From the NCBI RefSeq assembly GCF_004123905.1, contig NZ_MZXW01000024.1:170281-234280 (forward strand): a stretch of DNA of 64,000 nt, written 5' to 3'. A program made the translations under genes and the position numbers. This document shows, piece by piece, positions 27,477-36,452 of this stretch. Under the pieces are notes generated by a model. It was not told where the DNA came from, did not search any database, and saw only the letters and a list, made by a program, of their open reading frames with translations. Within the stretch, counting starts at the first letter, position 1; every line of letters begins with the position of its first letter. The stretch is from Bradyrhizobium betae (GTDB lineage: Bacteria > Pseudomonadota > Alphaproteobacteria > Rhizobiales > Xanthobacteraceae).

Positions 27477-28379
27477 CTATAGGCCTATCTTCTTGAAGGC
27501 CCTGCTCATCCAGGAACCCTGATTCTCGCTCGGTTCGAGACCACCGGATTTTACAAGATTATAGGCGTCTTTGTACCAGCGGCTGTCAGGAAAATTGTGG
27601 CCAAGCACGGCGGCCGCGGTCTGGGCCTCGCCGACGATGCCGATCGCCATATAGGATTCGGTCAACCGGTAGAGCGCCTCTTCGACATGGCGCGTGGTCT
27701 GGTACTGGGTGACGACGGTCTTGTAGCGGTTGATCGCCGCCGTGTAGTCGCGCTTCTGCGCGTAATAGCGGCCGACGTTCATTTCCTTGCCGGCGAGCTG
27801 GTCGCGCGCGCCCTCGATCTTGGCCTTGGCCGAGGTCGCATATTCGGAGGTCGGATATTTGCGCACCACCTCTTCCAGGGAGGCGATCGCCTTCTCGGTG
27901 CGGCTCTGGTCGCGGCTGATGTCCGGGATCTGGTCGTAATGCGAGGCGGCAATCAAATATTGCGCATAGGCCGCATCGGGGCTGCCGGGATGCAGCGTGA
28001 CGTAGCGGGTGGCGGCGCCGATGCAGCCGTCATAGTCGCCGCCCTGGTAGGAGGCGTAAGCGGACATCAGCAGCGATTTGCGGGCCCAGTCGGAATAAGG
28101 ATGCTGGCGGTCGACCTCTTCGAACTTCTTGTTCGCCGCCTTCATGTCCTTCTTCTCGTTCATGAGGTACAGGCCCTCATTGTAGATCTTGTCGGCGGGC
28201 TCCTCGGTGAAGGTGTCGTCCTTGGCGGTAAATTTGTCCCAGAGCGCGCCGGTGCCGCAGCCGGCCAGCGGCAGCGCGAGCACGACGAAGGTGGCGGCGT
28301 GAAGCAGTCCGCGGACTCGGGACGAGACCTCTCGGGACAAGACCTGGAGATATCCGCGCGTCATACGCTGTGCCGACAT
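27477..28379 (-). CDS. bamD: Outer membrane assembly lipoprotein BamD
   Basis: 300 residues. The signal sequence ends in LPLAGC (lipid-bearing Cys41), followed by TPR repeats starting at DKIYNEGLYLMNEKKDMKAANKKFEEVDRQHPYSDWA, the BamD/ComL hallmark. It links BamA to the rest of the beta-barrel assembly machine on the inner face of the outer membrane. The start is the Met of MSAQRMT, just before the signal; MTRGYL five codons later is an alternative. The gene follows lpxC, as in other alphaproteobacteria. Confidence 0.92.
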   Translation of the reverse strand: MSAQRMTRGYLQVLSREVSSRVRGLLHAATFVVLALPLAGCGTGALWDKFTAKDDTFTEEPADKIYNEGLYLMNEKKDMKAANKKFEEVDRQHPYSDWARKSLLMSAYASYQGGDYDGCIGAATRYVTLHPGSPDAAYAQYLIAASHYDQIPDISRDQSRTEKAIASLEEVVRKYPTSEYATSAKAKIEGARDQLAGKEMNVGRYYAQKRDYTAAINRYKTVVTQYQTTRHVEEALYRLTESYMAIGIVGEAQTAAAVLGHNFPDSRWYKDAYNLVKSGGLEPSENQGSWMSRAFKKIGL

Positions 28380-28620
28380 GAGTTTAAGCCCTGACGCCCT
28401 GTGATGCGGTGCCCGCCAGCCCATGAACCCCGTCATGGGCGCGAAATATAGCCGTGGCGCCTGCCATGCGACCACGCCGGTGTAACCGAAAAACGATCTT
28501 GAACCAACCGGATAGGCAGGCATTCCGCCCGGATTAAGGCGAATGCGCCGCAATCCTAGCCGATCATCGTTACCAGGAGTTTCCCGGAGAAAGCCGCCGA
28601 TCAATCGCCTGAGCAGCGGA

Positions 28621-29583
28621 TCAGGACACGTCCGGCCCGTAGGCCGCAGCGATCCGGCCGCCGACGATACCGCGACCGACTTCGCCCACGGGACGCGTGG
28701 TGCGGCGGACCGCCTCGCCCTCGACCACCCGCCAGGCGGTACGGTCGGCGAGCAGCGCGGTCAGGACGGCGTGGTTGAGCTTGTGGCCGCCACGCACCGA
28801 ACGATAGGCGCCAAGCAGCGGCAGGCCGGCCAGCGCGAGGTCGCCGATCACGTCCAGCACCTTGTGGCGGGCACATTCGTCGGCGTAGCGCAGGCCCTCG
28901 GTGTTGAGCAGCCGCTCGTCGTCGAACACGACGGTGTTGTCGAAGGAGGCGCCGAGCGCGTAGCCCGCGCTCCAGAGCCGGGCGACGTCGCTCATCAGGC
29001 CGAAGGTCCGGGCTCGGCCGACTTCGCGGCGGAAACGTTCCGGGCTGAGGTCGAGGCCGTAGTTCTGCTGGCCGATGACGGGATTGGTGAAGTCGATCTC
29101 GACCTCGGCGCGGAAACCGTTGGCGTAGGGCCGGATTTCGCCGAAGGAGTCGCCGATCTTGACCGAGATCGGCTTCAAAACCTGAATGAAGCGGCGCTGC
29201 GCCGGCTGGGTGACGATGCCGGCCTGATCGATCGCCGCAATGAAGGCCGCGGCGCTGCCGTCCATGATCGGCACTTCCGGACCGTCGATCTCGATGGTGG
29301 CGTTGTCGACGCCCATGCCTCGCAGCGCAGCAAGCACATGCTCGGCGGTCGAAACCAGCGGGCCGTTGCGATCGCCGAGGACGGTGGCGAAGTCGGTCGC
29401 GATCACCTGATCGGCGGTCGCCTGAACTTCGCGGTCACTTCCCTCAAGGCCGGTGCGGACAAAAATAAAACCTGCGTCAACGGGCGCAGGCCCAAGCGTG
29501 AGAGTGACGGGAAGACCGGAGTGAACGCCCACGCCTGCCACAGAGGCTTGCGCACGAAGCGTTGTTTGCCGGCTAAATTTCAT
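28621..29583 (-). CDS. lpxC: UDP-3-O-acyl-N-acetylglucosamine deacetylase
   Basis: 320 residues. N-terminal QTTLRAQASVAGVGVHSG, zinc-binding His in TAEHVLAAL and HKVLDVIGDLALAG (His and Asp), and a late catalytic-type GGHKLNHA. LpxC performs the first committed step of lipid A synthesis. The ATG of MKFSRQTT is chosen; an upstream MGRFL start is also open. A 366-bp gap with a terminator separates it from ftsZ, so it probably has its own promoter. bamD follows after about 240 bp. Confidence 0.95.
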   Translation of the reverse strand: MKFSRQTTLRAQASVAGVGVHSGLPVTLTLGPAPVDAGFIFVRTGLEGSDREVQATADQVIATDFATVLGDRNGPLVSTAEHVLAALRGMGVDNATIEIDGPEVPIMDGSAAAFIAAIDQAGIVTQPAQRRFIQVLKPISVKIGDSFGEIRPYANGFRAEVEIDFTNPVIGQQNYGLDLSPERFRREVGRARTFGLMSDVARLWSAGYALGASFDNTVVFDDERLLNTEGLRYADECARHKVLDVIGDLALAGLPLLGAYRSVRGGHKLNHAVLTALLADRTAWRVVEGEAVRRTTRPVGEVGRGIVGGRIAAAYGPDVS

Positions 29584-29949
29584 CAGGAACCGCCCCACTA
29601 CGTACGACTCATTGCGACTTATACGAGACCCGACTAACTGGCCCTGGATAGACCGTCGAATCTCCGTATCCCCAAGTCACGCTGGACCATAGTCACTGCC
29701 TCAAACAGCGCCAACTCACGCTTTTTTACCGATTGTTACCCCAAACCTGCCGTATTCGCGCCAAGGCTTAACCAAATTGCGCCGAGTTTTGGAGCCGCTT
29801 CCGGCAGTTTTACTGAACCATCGAATACGTAATTAATGATTTAAAATCAGTTGCTTGGTCGCGCAACCCGGATATGCACGGGGCAAAAGGAAAGGTCCCG
29901 GCGAGCAGCTCGCCGGGACCTTTTTTCGTCTGCCTTATTGTAACAATCC
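29584..29949. other. 366-bp gap between ftsZ and lpxC
   Basis: It holds a strong terminator-like hairpin close to the ftsZ stop (29,894-29,920), an AT-rich stretch with the dyad TGATTTAAAATCA (29,837-29,849), and the presumed lpxC promoter area. No coding sequence was seen. Confidence 0.6.
29894..29920 (-). terminator. Hairpin terminator after ftsZ
   Basis: GGTCCCGGCGAGC and GCTCGCCGGGACC pair perfectly over 13 bp around a single A (a few inner bases must open). On the plus strand it is followed by TTTTTT; on the ftsZ strand by TTTCCTTTTG. It lies 30 nt after the ftsZ stop and should separate ftsZ from lpxC. Confidence 0.8.
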
Positions 29950-31737
29950 TCAGGTCGCCTGACGCCGCAGGAAGGCCGGGATATCAAGATGGTCGTCGCC
30001 CTGTGGCGCCGGCGCAACAGGTGCCGGGCGGCCGTGCATGTCCAGGCCCTGCGGCGCGGGACGGCGGGCATACTCCGATACTGGCTCGCTGGCCGCGATC
30101 TGCTGCGCCACGGACTTCTGCGGGCGGCGATCGGGCAGCGGCGGCATCGCGGGACCGGCGGTGCGAGCGGCGATCGGCGCCTCGCTCTCCTCGTCGCGGC
30201 GGCCGAGGCCGACATTGGCGAGGCGCTGGAGCAGCGACAGGCGGGTCTTCTGCGGGGTCTCTTCTTCCACCTCGCCGCGGGCCTGGCGCAGCTCGGCCTG
30301 GGCCGGCATCGGCAGTTCCTCGATCCGCGGCATCCGCGGCGCGCGGACCGGTGCACGCTCGGCCTGCGGCGGGATGAAGTTTTCGGGTGTCATCGGCTCC
30401 TGCATCGCGATCGGGGCCATGTCAGGCTCCGGGAACAGGGTCGGCTTCTGCGCGATCGGGCGCACGGTGACGTCGCCATAGGTCTGCATCGGCGCAGGCG
30501 CGTGCGGGACTTCGGCAACGGCAGCGGCGATGGCGGCGAGCGCAGCGCGCTCGACATTGGGACGCGGCGCGACAGGCGCAGCGGCCGGGGTCTGCGCTTC
30601 CAGCTTCTGGGCACGTTCGGCCAAACGCTGGTTATCGGCACGCAGACGCGCGGTCAGGTCGGCGAGACGGCTCTCGGCAGCAGCGGCCGGAGCAGCTGGA
30701 GCCTGCTGCACCTGCTGCGGTGCCGCGTTCGCAACCGGAGTGCTGGTGGTCTGGCTGTTGCGGGCGATCGCGGCCTGCTCGATGCCGGTGGCAACGACCG
30801 AGACGCGGATCAGGCCGTCGAGCGCTTCGTCGAAGGTCGCGCCGACGATGATGTTGGCGTCCTGGTCGACTTCCTCGCGGATACGGGTCGCGGCTTCGTC
30901 GACCTCGAACAGCGTGAGGTCCTTGCCGCCGGTGATGGAGATGAGGAGGCCCTTGGCACCCTTCATCGAGCTGTCGTCGATCAGCGGGTTGGCGATCGCA
31001 GCTTCAGCGGCGGTCAGCGCGCGCTTGTCGCCGGAAGCTTCGCCCGTGCCCATCATCGCCTTGCCCATCTCACGCATCACGGCGCGGACGTCGGCGAAGT
31101 CGAGGTTGATCAGGCCTTCCTTGACCATCAAATCGGTGATGCAGGCGACGCCCGAGTAGAGCACCTGGTCGGCCATCGCGAAGGCGTCGGCAAAGGTGGT
31201 CTTCTCGTTGGCGACCCGGAACAGGTTCTGGTTCGGGATGATCAGCAGCGTGTCGACGACCTTGTGCAGCTCGTTGATGCCGGCCTCAGCGGTGCGCATG
31301 CGGCGGCCGCCCTCGAAGTGGAACGGCTTGGTCACGACGCCGACGGTGAGGATGCCCATCTCGCGCGCGATCTTGGCGATGACGGGAGCAGCGCCGGTGC
31401 CGGTGCCGCCGCCCATGCCGGCGGTGACGAACACCATGTTGGCGCCGGAGAGATGGTCGCGGAGTTCGTCCATCACCTCTTCGGCCGCGGCCGCGCCGAC
31501 GACCGGCTGCGAGCCGGCGCCAAGGCCTTGCGTGGCGGCCGTGCCCATCTGCACGATGCGCTGCGCCTTCGACATCGTCAGCGCCTGCGCGTCGGTGTTG
31601 GCGACCACGAAGTCGACGCCCTGGAGGCCGGCCGTGATCATGTTGTTGACGGCGTTGCCGCCGGCGCCGCCGACGCCGAACACGGTGATGCGGGGCTTCA
31701 ACTCGTGAATATCAGGAACGTTGATGCTGATGGTCAT
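29950..31737 (-). CDS. ftsZ: Cell division GTPase FtsZ
   Basis: 595 residues, longer than the usual ~380-400. The tubulin-like GTPase domain (about 12-320) has GGAGGNAVNNM and GMGGGTGTGAAP. The excess is a long Gln/Ala/Pro/Arg-rich linker (about 330-575), typical of Rhizobiales FtsZ. It ends in the conserved peptide LDIPAFLRRQA, which binds FtsA and other partners. It forms the cytokinetic ring at midcell. It lies 87 bp after ftsA and is followed by a terminator. Confidence 0.97.
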   Translation of the reverse strand: MTISINVPDIHELKPRITVFGVGGAGGNAVNNMITAGLQGVDFVVANTDAQALTMSKAQRIVQMGTAATQGLGAGSQPVVGAAAAEEVMDELRDHLSGANMVFVTAGMGGGTGTGAAPVIAKIAREMGILTVGVVTKPFHFEGGRRMRTAEAGINELHKVVDTLLIIPNQNLFRVANEKTTFADAFAMADQVLYSGVACITDLMVKEGLINLDFADVRAVMREMGKAMMGTGEASGDKRALTAAEAAIANPLIDDSSMKGAKGLLISITGGKDLTLFEVDEAATRIREEVDQDANIIVGATFDEALDGLIRVSVVATGIEQAAIARNSQTTSTPVANAAPQQVQQAPAAPAAAAESRLADLTARLRADNQRLAERAQKLEAQTPAAAPVAPRPNVERAALAAIAAAVAEVPHAPAPMQTYGDVTVRPIAQKPTLFPEPDMAPIAMQEPMTPENFIPPQAERAPVRAPRMPRIEELPMPAQAELRQARGEVEEETPQKTRLSLLQRLANVGLGRRDEESEAPIAARTAGPAMPPLPDRRPQKSVAQQIAASEPVSEYARRPAPQGLDMHGRPAPVAPAPQGDDHLDIPAFLRRQAT

Positions 31738-31824
31738 GTTTGCCTCTCGATCACGTGCGCGTGGGTTCGCCCCGGCCGTCGGCCGCGGGAGTTGGTGAAA
31801 ATCGAAGATTGCGGAAAGCGGTCA

Positions 31825-33147
31825 TCAGAAGCCCTCGCGTAGCCATCGTCCGACCTTTCCGAAATATCCGCCGGTTCCCGTTCTGACCTGCTGCCGCGTA
31901 TGCCGCGGTTCGACATGTTCCTGGTGAACATATTGCGGGTAGACGAGGAGTCCGGCCGGCACCGCGAACGCGGCGTTCTTCGCCTCGTTGGGCAGCCGGC
32001 CGAAGCCGAGCGGACGACCGACCCGCACGGGCCGGCCGAGAATCTGGGTTCCGAGTTCGACGAGGCCGGTCAGCTGCGAGGCGCCGCCGGAGAGCACGAC
32101 GCGGCCGTTCGGCTCTGAGGCGAAGGGCGAATCCTTCAGCTTGTCCCGAACCATTTCGAAGACTTCCTCGGCACGGTGCTTGACGATATTGGCGATGGTG
32201 GCGCGGGAGACGATCTGCGGCAGATCCTGCTCGTCACCGGCTGTCGGCACAGACATCAGCTCACGCGAGTCCGATCCGCCGGTGATGACGGTCCCGTATA
32301 ACGTCTTGATTCGCTCGGCATCGGCAATGGTCGCGGAGAGTCCGCGCGCGAGATCCATCGTGATGTGTTGCCCGCCGACCGCAAAACCGGCCGCGTGCAC
32401 GAAGCGGCCGCCGGCATAGACCGCGATCGTGGTGGTGCCCGCGCCCATCTCGACGACGGCGGCGCCGAGATCGGCCTCGTCGTCGGTCAGCACCGACAGG
32501 CCGGCCACATAGGGGCTCGCCGCCATGGCTTCGACATTAATGTGGCAACGCTCGACCGCCAGCATCAGGTTCCGCGCCACGGTGGCGTCGCAGGTGACGA
32601 CGTTCATGTCGACACCGAATTGATGGGCGACCATGCCGCGGGGATCGCGGATGCCCTTGACGCCGTCGAGCGTGTAGCCGACCGGCAGCGCGTGCAGCAC
32701 GGTGCGGCCCTCGCCGGTGGCATGGCGCATGCCGGTGGAGGTGACGCGGCTGACATCGGCCGGCGTCACGGCGCCGCCGCGGATATCGGCGGCAGCCTCG
32801 ACCAGCTGGCCGGACAGCCGGCCGCCTGAGACGGACAGCAGCACGGAATCAACCCGCACCTTGGCCATTTTCTCCGCAAGCCCGACGGCCTGGCGCACTG
32901 CCTGCTCGCATTCGCCGAGATCGACCACCGCGCCGGCCTTCATGCCGCGCGACTGGATCTGGCTGTAACCGATCAATTCCACCGCATGGGTGCGGTCGCG
33001 CAGGGCTTCGCTCGGCGCCGACGGCTTCAGCCGCGCGATCATGCAGGCGATCTTGCTGGTGCCGATGTCGAGGCAGGCGACGAGGCCGCCGCGCTTGTGC
33101 GGCATCGGGCGCGTCTTCGGCGTCTGGGTGCGATCAAGACCGGTCAT
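31825..33147 (-). CDS. ftsA: Cell division protein FtsA
   Basis: 440 residues, actin/Hsp70 fold. ATPase motifs: VACLDIGTSKIACMIA (phosphate 1), AVVEMGAGTTTIAVY (phosphate 2) and VVLSGGASQLTGL (adenosine). The C-terminal YFGKVGRWLREGF is the amphipathic membrane-targeting helix, so it tethers FtsZ to the inner membrane. The ATG overlaps the ftsQ stop (ATGA). The frame stays open far into ftsQ, but the protein starts at MTGLDRTQT. Confidence 0.95.
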   Translation of the reverse strand: MTGLDRTQTPKTRPMPHKRGGLVACLDIGTSKIACMIARLKPSAPSEALRDRTHAVELIGYSQIQSRGMKAGAVVDLGECEQAVRQAVGLAEKMAKVRVDSVLLSVSGGRLSGQLVEAAADIRGGAVTPADVSRVTSTGMRHATGEGRTVLHALPVGYTLDGVKGIRDPRGMVAHQFGVDMNVVTCDATVARNLMLAVERCHINVEAMAASPYVAGLSVLTDDEADLGAAVVEMGAGTTTIAVYAGGRFVHAAGFAVGGQHITMDLARGLSATIADAERIKTLYGTVITGGSDSRELMSVPTAGDEQDLPQIVSRATIANIVKHRAEEVFEMVRDKLKDSPFASEPNGRVVLSGGASQLTGLVELGTQILGRPVRVGRPLGFGRLPNEAKNAAFAVPAGLLVYPQYVHQEHVEPRHTRQQVRTGTGGYFGKVGRWLREGF

Positions 33148-34166
33148 GCGGCGTCCCCGGCCTTCTTTTTCTTCTTGTCCTTGAACAGGTCTTCGCGCGA
33201 CTTGGCGGCGTCGTCGGAGAGCTGCACCACCAGGCGATCGGGCAGGCGCATGTCGACGGCGACGATGTCGCGGGAGAACAGCCTGTCCTCCTTGTCGAGC
33301 CTGGACAACATCGCCAGCGCGTTGCCGACGTCCTGCTCGGGCAGGCGGATGTCGAGGCCGTCCTTGAGCCGGAGGTTCCAGCGCCGCTCGCCGACATAGA
33401 TCGCGGCCTTGGTCAGCGCATTGACCTGCGGATAGCGCGCCAATAGCGCCAGGAAATCGCGCGCCTGCGTGTCGGCGCCCTTGCCGACCACGAGCGGCAG
33501 CGACAGGAACCGGCGCGAGACATAGGGCTCGAGCACGGCGCCGTCGTCGGCGATGACGGAGAGCCGGCCGGCCTCCTGCCACAGCGCGAAGGCCTGGCGC
33601 TCGGTGATGTCGATCATGAGCCGGCCCGGATAGAGCTTCAGCACGGTCGCATCCGCGATCCAGGGATTGGCCTTGAGCTTCTCGCGCACGACGTCTGCAT
33701 CGAGGAACAGCAGCGAGGAACGGCCGCTGACGCCGCCGATCGCCAGGATCTCGTCCTGGCTGAGCTGCTTGCGGCCGTTGATCGCGACGGAGGTGATGCG
33801 GAAGCCGGCGGAATTGGCCATCGCGTTGCGGGCATCGCTGACCGCGGTGATGAAATCCTGGAGATGGCCGCCCTTGACGATGCCGAAGCCGCAGCTGCCG
33901 ATCAGCAGCAGCACGGTCATCGTGATTCCGACCCGGCGCGGCGCATAACGCTCGACCAGCGCGACCAGGCGCGGCGGCGGCTCCCGCTCGATGACGGCCT
34001 TGGCTTTGCTCTTCGCGGCAGCGCGCTTGGCGTGAAGTCTTTCCTGGCGCCTGTCCTGCACCCACTCGCGCAGAAGCACGACCGCTCCGATAGCGGCCGC
34101 CTTCAGGTCAGCTTGGGGCCTCAGCGATCTGAAAAGCGACCGGGTGAGGCTTCCTGCACCATCCAT
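33144..34166 (-). CDS. ftsQ: Cell division protein FtsQ
   Basis: 340 residues, bitopic: a basic cytosolic part, one membrane segment (about 74-92, VGITMTVLLLIGSCGFGI), then a POTRA domain (FRITSVAINGRKQLSQDEIL) and the beta domain (WIADATVLKLYPGRLMIDITERQAFALW). A Lys-rich C-terminus follows. It recruits the FtsL/FtsB-FtsW-FtsI module to the divisome. It begins the ftsQ-ftsA-ftsZ subcluster after a 350-bp gap. Confidence 0.93.
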   Translation of the reverse strand: MDGAGSLTRSLFRSLRPQADLKAAAIGAVVLLREWVQDRRQERLHAKRAAAKSKAKAVIEREPPPRLVALVERYAPRRVGITMTVLLLIGSCGFGIVKGGHLQDFITAVSDARNAMANSAGFRITSVAINGRKQLSQDEILAIGGVSGRSSLLFLDADVVREKLKANPWIADATVLKLYPGRLMIDITERQAFALWQEAGRLSVIADDGAVLEPYVSRRFLSLPLVVGKGADTQARDFLALLARYPQVNALTKAAIYVGERRWNLRLKDGLDIRLPEQDVGNALAMLSRLDKEDRLFSRDIVAVDMRLPDRLVVQLSDDAAKSREDLFKDKKKKKAGDAA

Positions 34167-34516
34167 TGCACGAGCTCGTCAACAGTTTGCCCGCAACACC
34201 GCGCGGGTCCTGGCGAACATGACGTCTCGGTCTTGCCGGGCCGGGTACTGGTCTTCAGCAGAAGAAGCCTCTCCCCATCAAAGCGCTTGCTGGAGGTGAC
34301 ATCACCCGAAACAGCTCACGCGCCGGCAGCCCAAAACGCCATATGCGCCGCCAGCGTTAACCTTCGGATGTCCTGGTAAACAAAAGGTAAAGTTCGTTAA
34401 CGCGGAATGCGTTTTGCCCAGGCATGTGAGGCATTTATGCCGCGATGTCCGGCATTTTACCGGTTTTGGGTTCCAAAACCGGCCGTTTCGCCCCTGCGGC
34501 CGTTAACCAATCCTAA
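34167..34516. other. 350-bp gap between ddl and ftsQ, hairpin and GTTAAC motifs
   Basis: A perfect hairpin CCGGTTTTGG-GTT-CCAAAACCGG (34,460-34,482) lies 35 nt after the ddl stop. GTTAAC occurs three times (34,356, 34,396 and 34,502), resembling TTAAC CtrA half-sites. The gap probably holds a terminator or attenuator for the mur operon and a promoter for ftsQAZ. No gene was seen. Confidence 0.5.
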
Positions 34517-35503
34517 TTATTTTCGCGCGCCCCGCCCGGCGAGCTCGACCAGGCCGCGCAGGAAGTCGACGAACTCGATGCCCTCGGCCTTCAGCGCCTT
34601 GGGGTAGAGCGAGGACTTGGTCAGCCCGGGCAGCGTGTTGGTCTCGAGATAGACCAGGCCCTTGTCCGAAACGATGAAGTCCGAGCGTGAATAGCCGGTG
34701 CAGGACATCGCCCGGTGCGCGAGCATGGCCTGCTCCCTCAGCGCGGTCGTGATCTCGGGCGTGAAACGGCCGGGGCAGATCTCCTGGGTCGACTTCAAGA
34801 GATATTTTGCGGCGTAGTCGAAACTGCCCTCGCCCGGAATGATCTCGATCGGCGGCAGCGCGATGACCGAGCCGTCGGTGCGCTCCAGCACGGCGCAGGT
34901 GGCCTCGACGCCGGCGATGTAGGGCTCGATCACGTACTCCTCGTGCCTGGCGGCATTGCGGACGGCGACGAGGTCCTGCTTCGCGTTGACAAAGATCAGG
35001 CCGTAGCTCGACCCGTCCCGCGCCGGCTTGGCGATCAACCTTCCGTATTCGGCGAAGGCCTCGTCGATATGATCCAGCGCAATGTTGGCCGGCGGCGTCA
35101 CGCCGCCGAGCGCGGCGAAATGCTTGGCCGCGATCTTGTCGAAGGCGAGATGCGATGAGGCCGAGCCCGAGCCGGTGAACGGCACGCCGCGCGCCTCGCA
35201 CATCACCTGCAATTCGCCGTTCTCCGCGCGCCCGCCATGCAGGCCGAGCACGAGCACGCGATCTTCCGCCTTGGCCTGGTCAAGCGCCTGCGCCAGCGGA
35301 ATGCCACGCGTGCCGGGCTTGAACTCGTCCTCGAACGGACGGGCATGCTCAAGCAGCTGCTTTGACTGCACCACATGCACCTTGTCCTCGACGTCCCACC
35401 ACCAGAGATCGGCCTCGGGCAGCGCCTGATGCAGCGCCTGGGCCGAGGCGACCGAAACCAGACGCTCGCGGTTGGAGCCGCCGAAGAGGATGGTGATGCG
35501 CAT
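34517..35503 (-). CDS. ddl: D-alanine--D-alanine ligase
   Basis: 328 residues, ATP-grasp enzyme. Visible features: N-terminal MRITILFGGSNRER, LGLHGGRAENG, the GSGSASS substrate loop region, PARDGSSYGL, and C-terminal YLETNTLPGLT with metal-binding Glu/Asn. It makes the D-Ala-D-Ala end of the peptidoglycan stem peptide. It lies about 24 bp after murB. The start is the Met before RITILFG, with GAGAGA upstream. Confidence 0.94.
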   Translation of the reverse strand: MRITILFGGSNRERLVSVASAQALHQALPEADLWWWDVEDKVHVVQSKQLLEHARPFEDEFKPGTRGIPLAQALDQAKAEDRVLVLGLHGGRAENGELQVMCEARGVPFTGSGSASSHLAFDKIAAKHFAALGGVTPPANIALDHIDEAFAEYGRLIAKPARDGSSYGLIFVNAKQDLVAVRNAARHEEYVIEPYIAGVEATCAVLERTDGSVIALPPIEIIPGEGSFDYAAKYLLKSTQEICPGRFTPEITTALREQAMLAHRAMSCTGYSRSDFIVSDKGLVYLETNTLPGLTKSSLYPKALKAEGIEFVDFLRGLVELAGRGARK

Positions 35504-35527
35504 GTTCTCTCGTCGCTTGTCCAAGTG

Positions 35528-36448
35528 TTAGCCGGGAATTCCGATCCGCTTGATTTCCCAGTGCAGCTCAATTCCGGAATTCGCCTTCACGCGTTCGCGC
35601 ACGGTCTCGCCCAGCGTCTCGATGTCGTGCGCGGTGGCGTCGCCCGTGTTGATCAGGAAATTGCAGTGCATCTCCGAGACCTCAGCGCCGCCGACGCGCA
35701 GGCCGCGGCAGCCGGCGGCGTCCACCAGCTTCCAGGCGGAATGACCGGGCGGATTCTTGAAGGTCGAGCCGCCGGTCTTTTCGCGGATCGGCTGCGCGGT
35801 CTCGCGGTGGCTTTGCACCTCCGCCATGCGCGCGCGGATCGCATCAATATCCCTGATCTCGCCGCGAAACCGCGCGGAGGTGAAGACGATGGCGGGATCA
35901 ACGCCGCTGTTGCGGTAGACGAACTTCATGTCGGCGTTAGAGAAGACGTGCTTCGTGCCGTCGCGGCCGACGCCGCGCGCTTCGATCAGCACATCCTTGG
36001 TCTCGCCGCCATTGGCCCCCGCATTCATGCGCAGCGCACCGCCGATGGTGCCGGGAATGCCGAAGTAGAATTCGAGCCCGCCGATATTGGCGGAGGCCGC
36101 GACCTCCGCGACGCGCTTGTCGAGCGCGGCCGCGCCTGCCGTGACGACATCGCCGCTGGCACTCGCCTCGCCAAAGGCACGCGGGGCGAGACGGATCACG
36201 ACGCCAGCAATGCCGCCGTCGCGCACGATCAAATTGGAGCCGACGCCGACGACGTAGACGGGGATGTCGGACGCGAGATGCGCGAGGAAATAAGCGAGAT
36301 CGTCCTCGTCCGCCGGCGTGAACAGCACCTGCGCCGGACCGCCGACGCGAAACCAGGTGAGCTCGGTGAGCGACTGGTTCGCCAACAGCCGGCCGCGGAG
36401 TTGCGGCATCGCGGCTTTGAGCGAGGGTGTGATGTCGGGAAACCCCAC
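35528..36448 (-). CDS. murB: UDP-N-acetylenolpyruvoylglucosamine reductase
   Basis: 306 residues, type II-like MurB. FAD-binding: LTWFRVGGPAQVLFTPAD, YVVGVGSNLIVRDGGIAGVVIRL and GIPGTIGGALRMNAGANGGE. Later GSTFKNPPGHSAWKLVDAAG holds the catalytic Ser region. It reduces the enolpyruvyl group to form UDP-MurNAc. GTG start; GGGTAGGG, which includes the murC stop, serves as ribosome-binding site, so murC and murB are coupled. Confidence 0.95.
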   Translation of the reverse strand: MGFPDITPSLKAAMPQLRGRLLANQSLTELTWFRVGGPAQVLFTPADEDDLAYFLAHLASDIPVYVVGVGSNLIVRDGGIAGVVIRLAPRAFGEASASGDVVTAGAAALDKRVAEVAASANIGGLEFYFGIPGTIGGALRMNAGANGGETKDVLIEARGVGRDGTKHVFSNADMKFVYRNSGVDPAIVFTSARFRGEIRDIDAIRARMAEVQSHRETAQPIREKTGGSTFKNPPGHSAWKLVDAAGCRGLRVGGAEVSEMHCNFLINTGDATAHDIETLGETVRERVKANSGIELHWEIKRIGIPG

Positions 36449-36452
36449 CGCC

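Noticed and set aside
29837..29849. FNR/FixK box (TGATTTAAAATCA)
   Set aside because: The half-sites TGAT and ATCA are separated by five bases instead of the N4 spacing needed in TTGAT-N4-ATCAA.
34502..34518. Full CtrA site TTAACCAATCCTAAT
   Set aside because: Two mismatches in the second half-site and it lies at the ddl stop, not in a promoter position.
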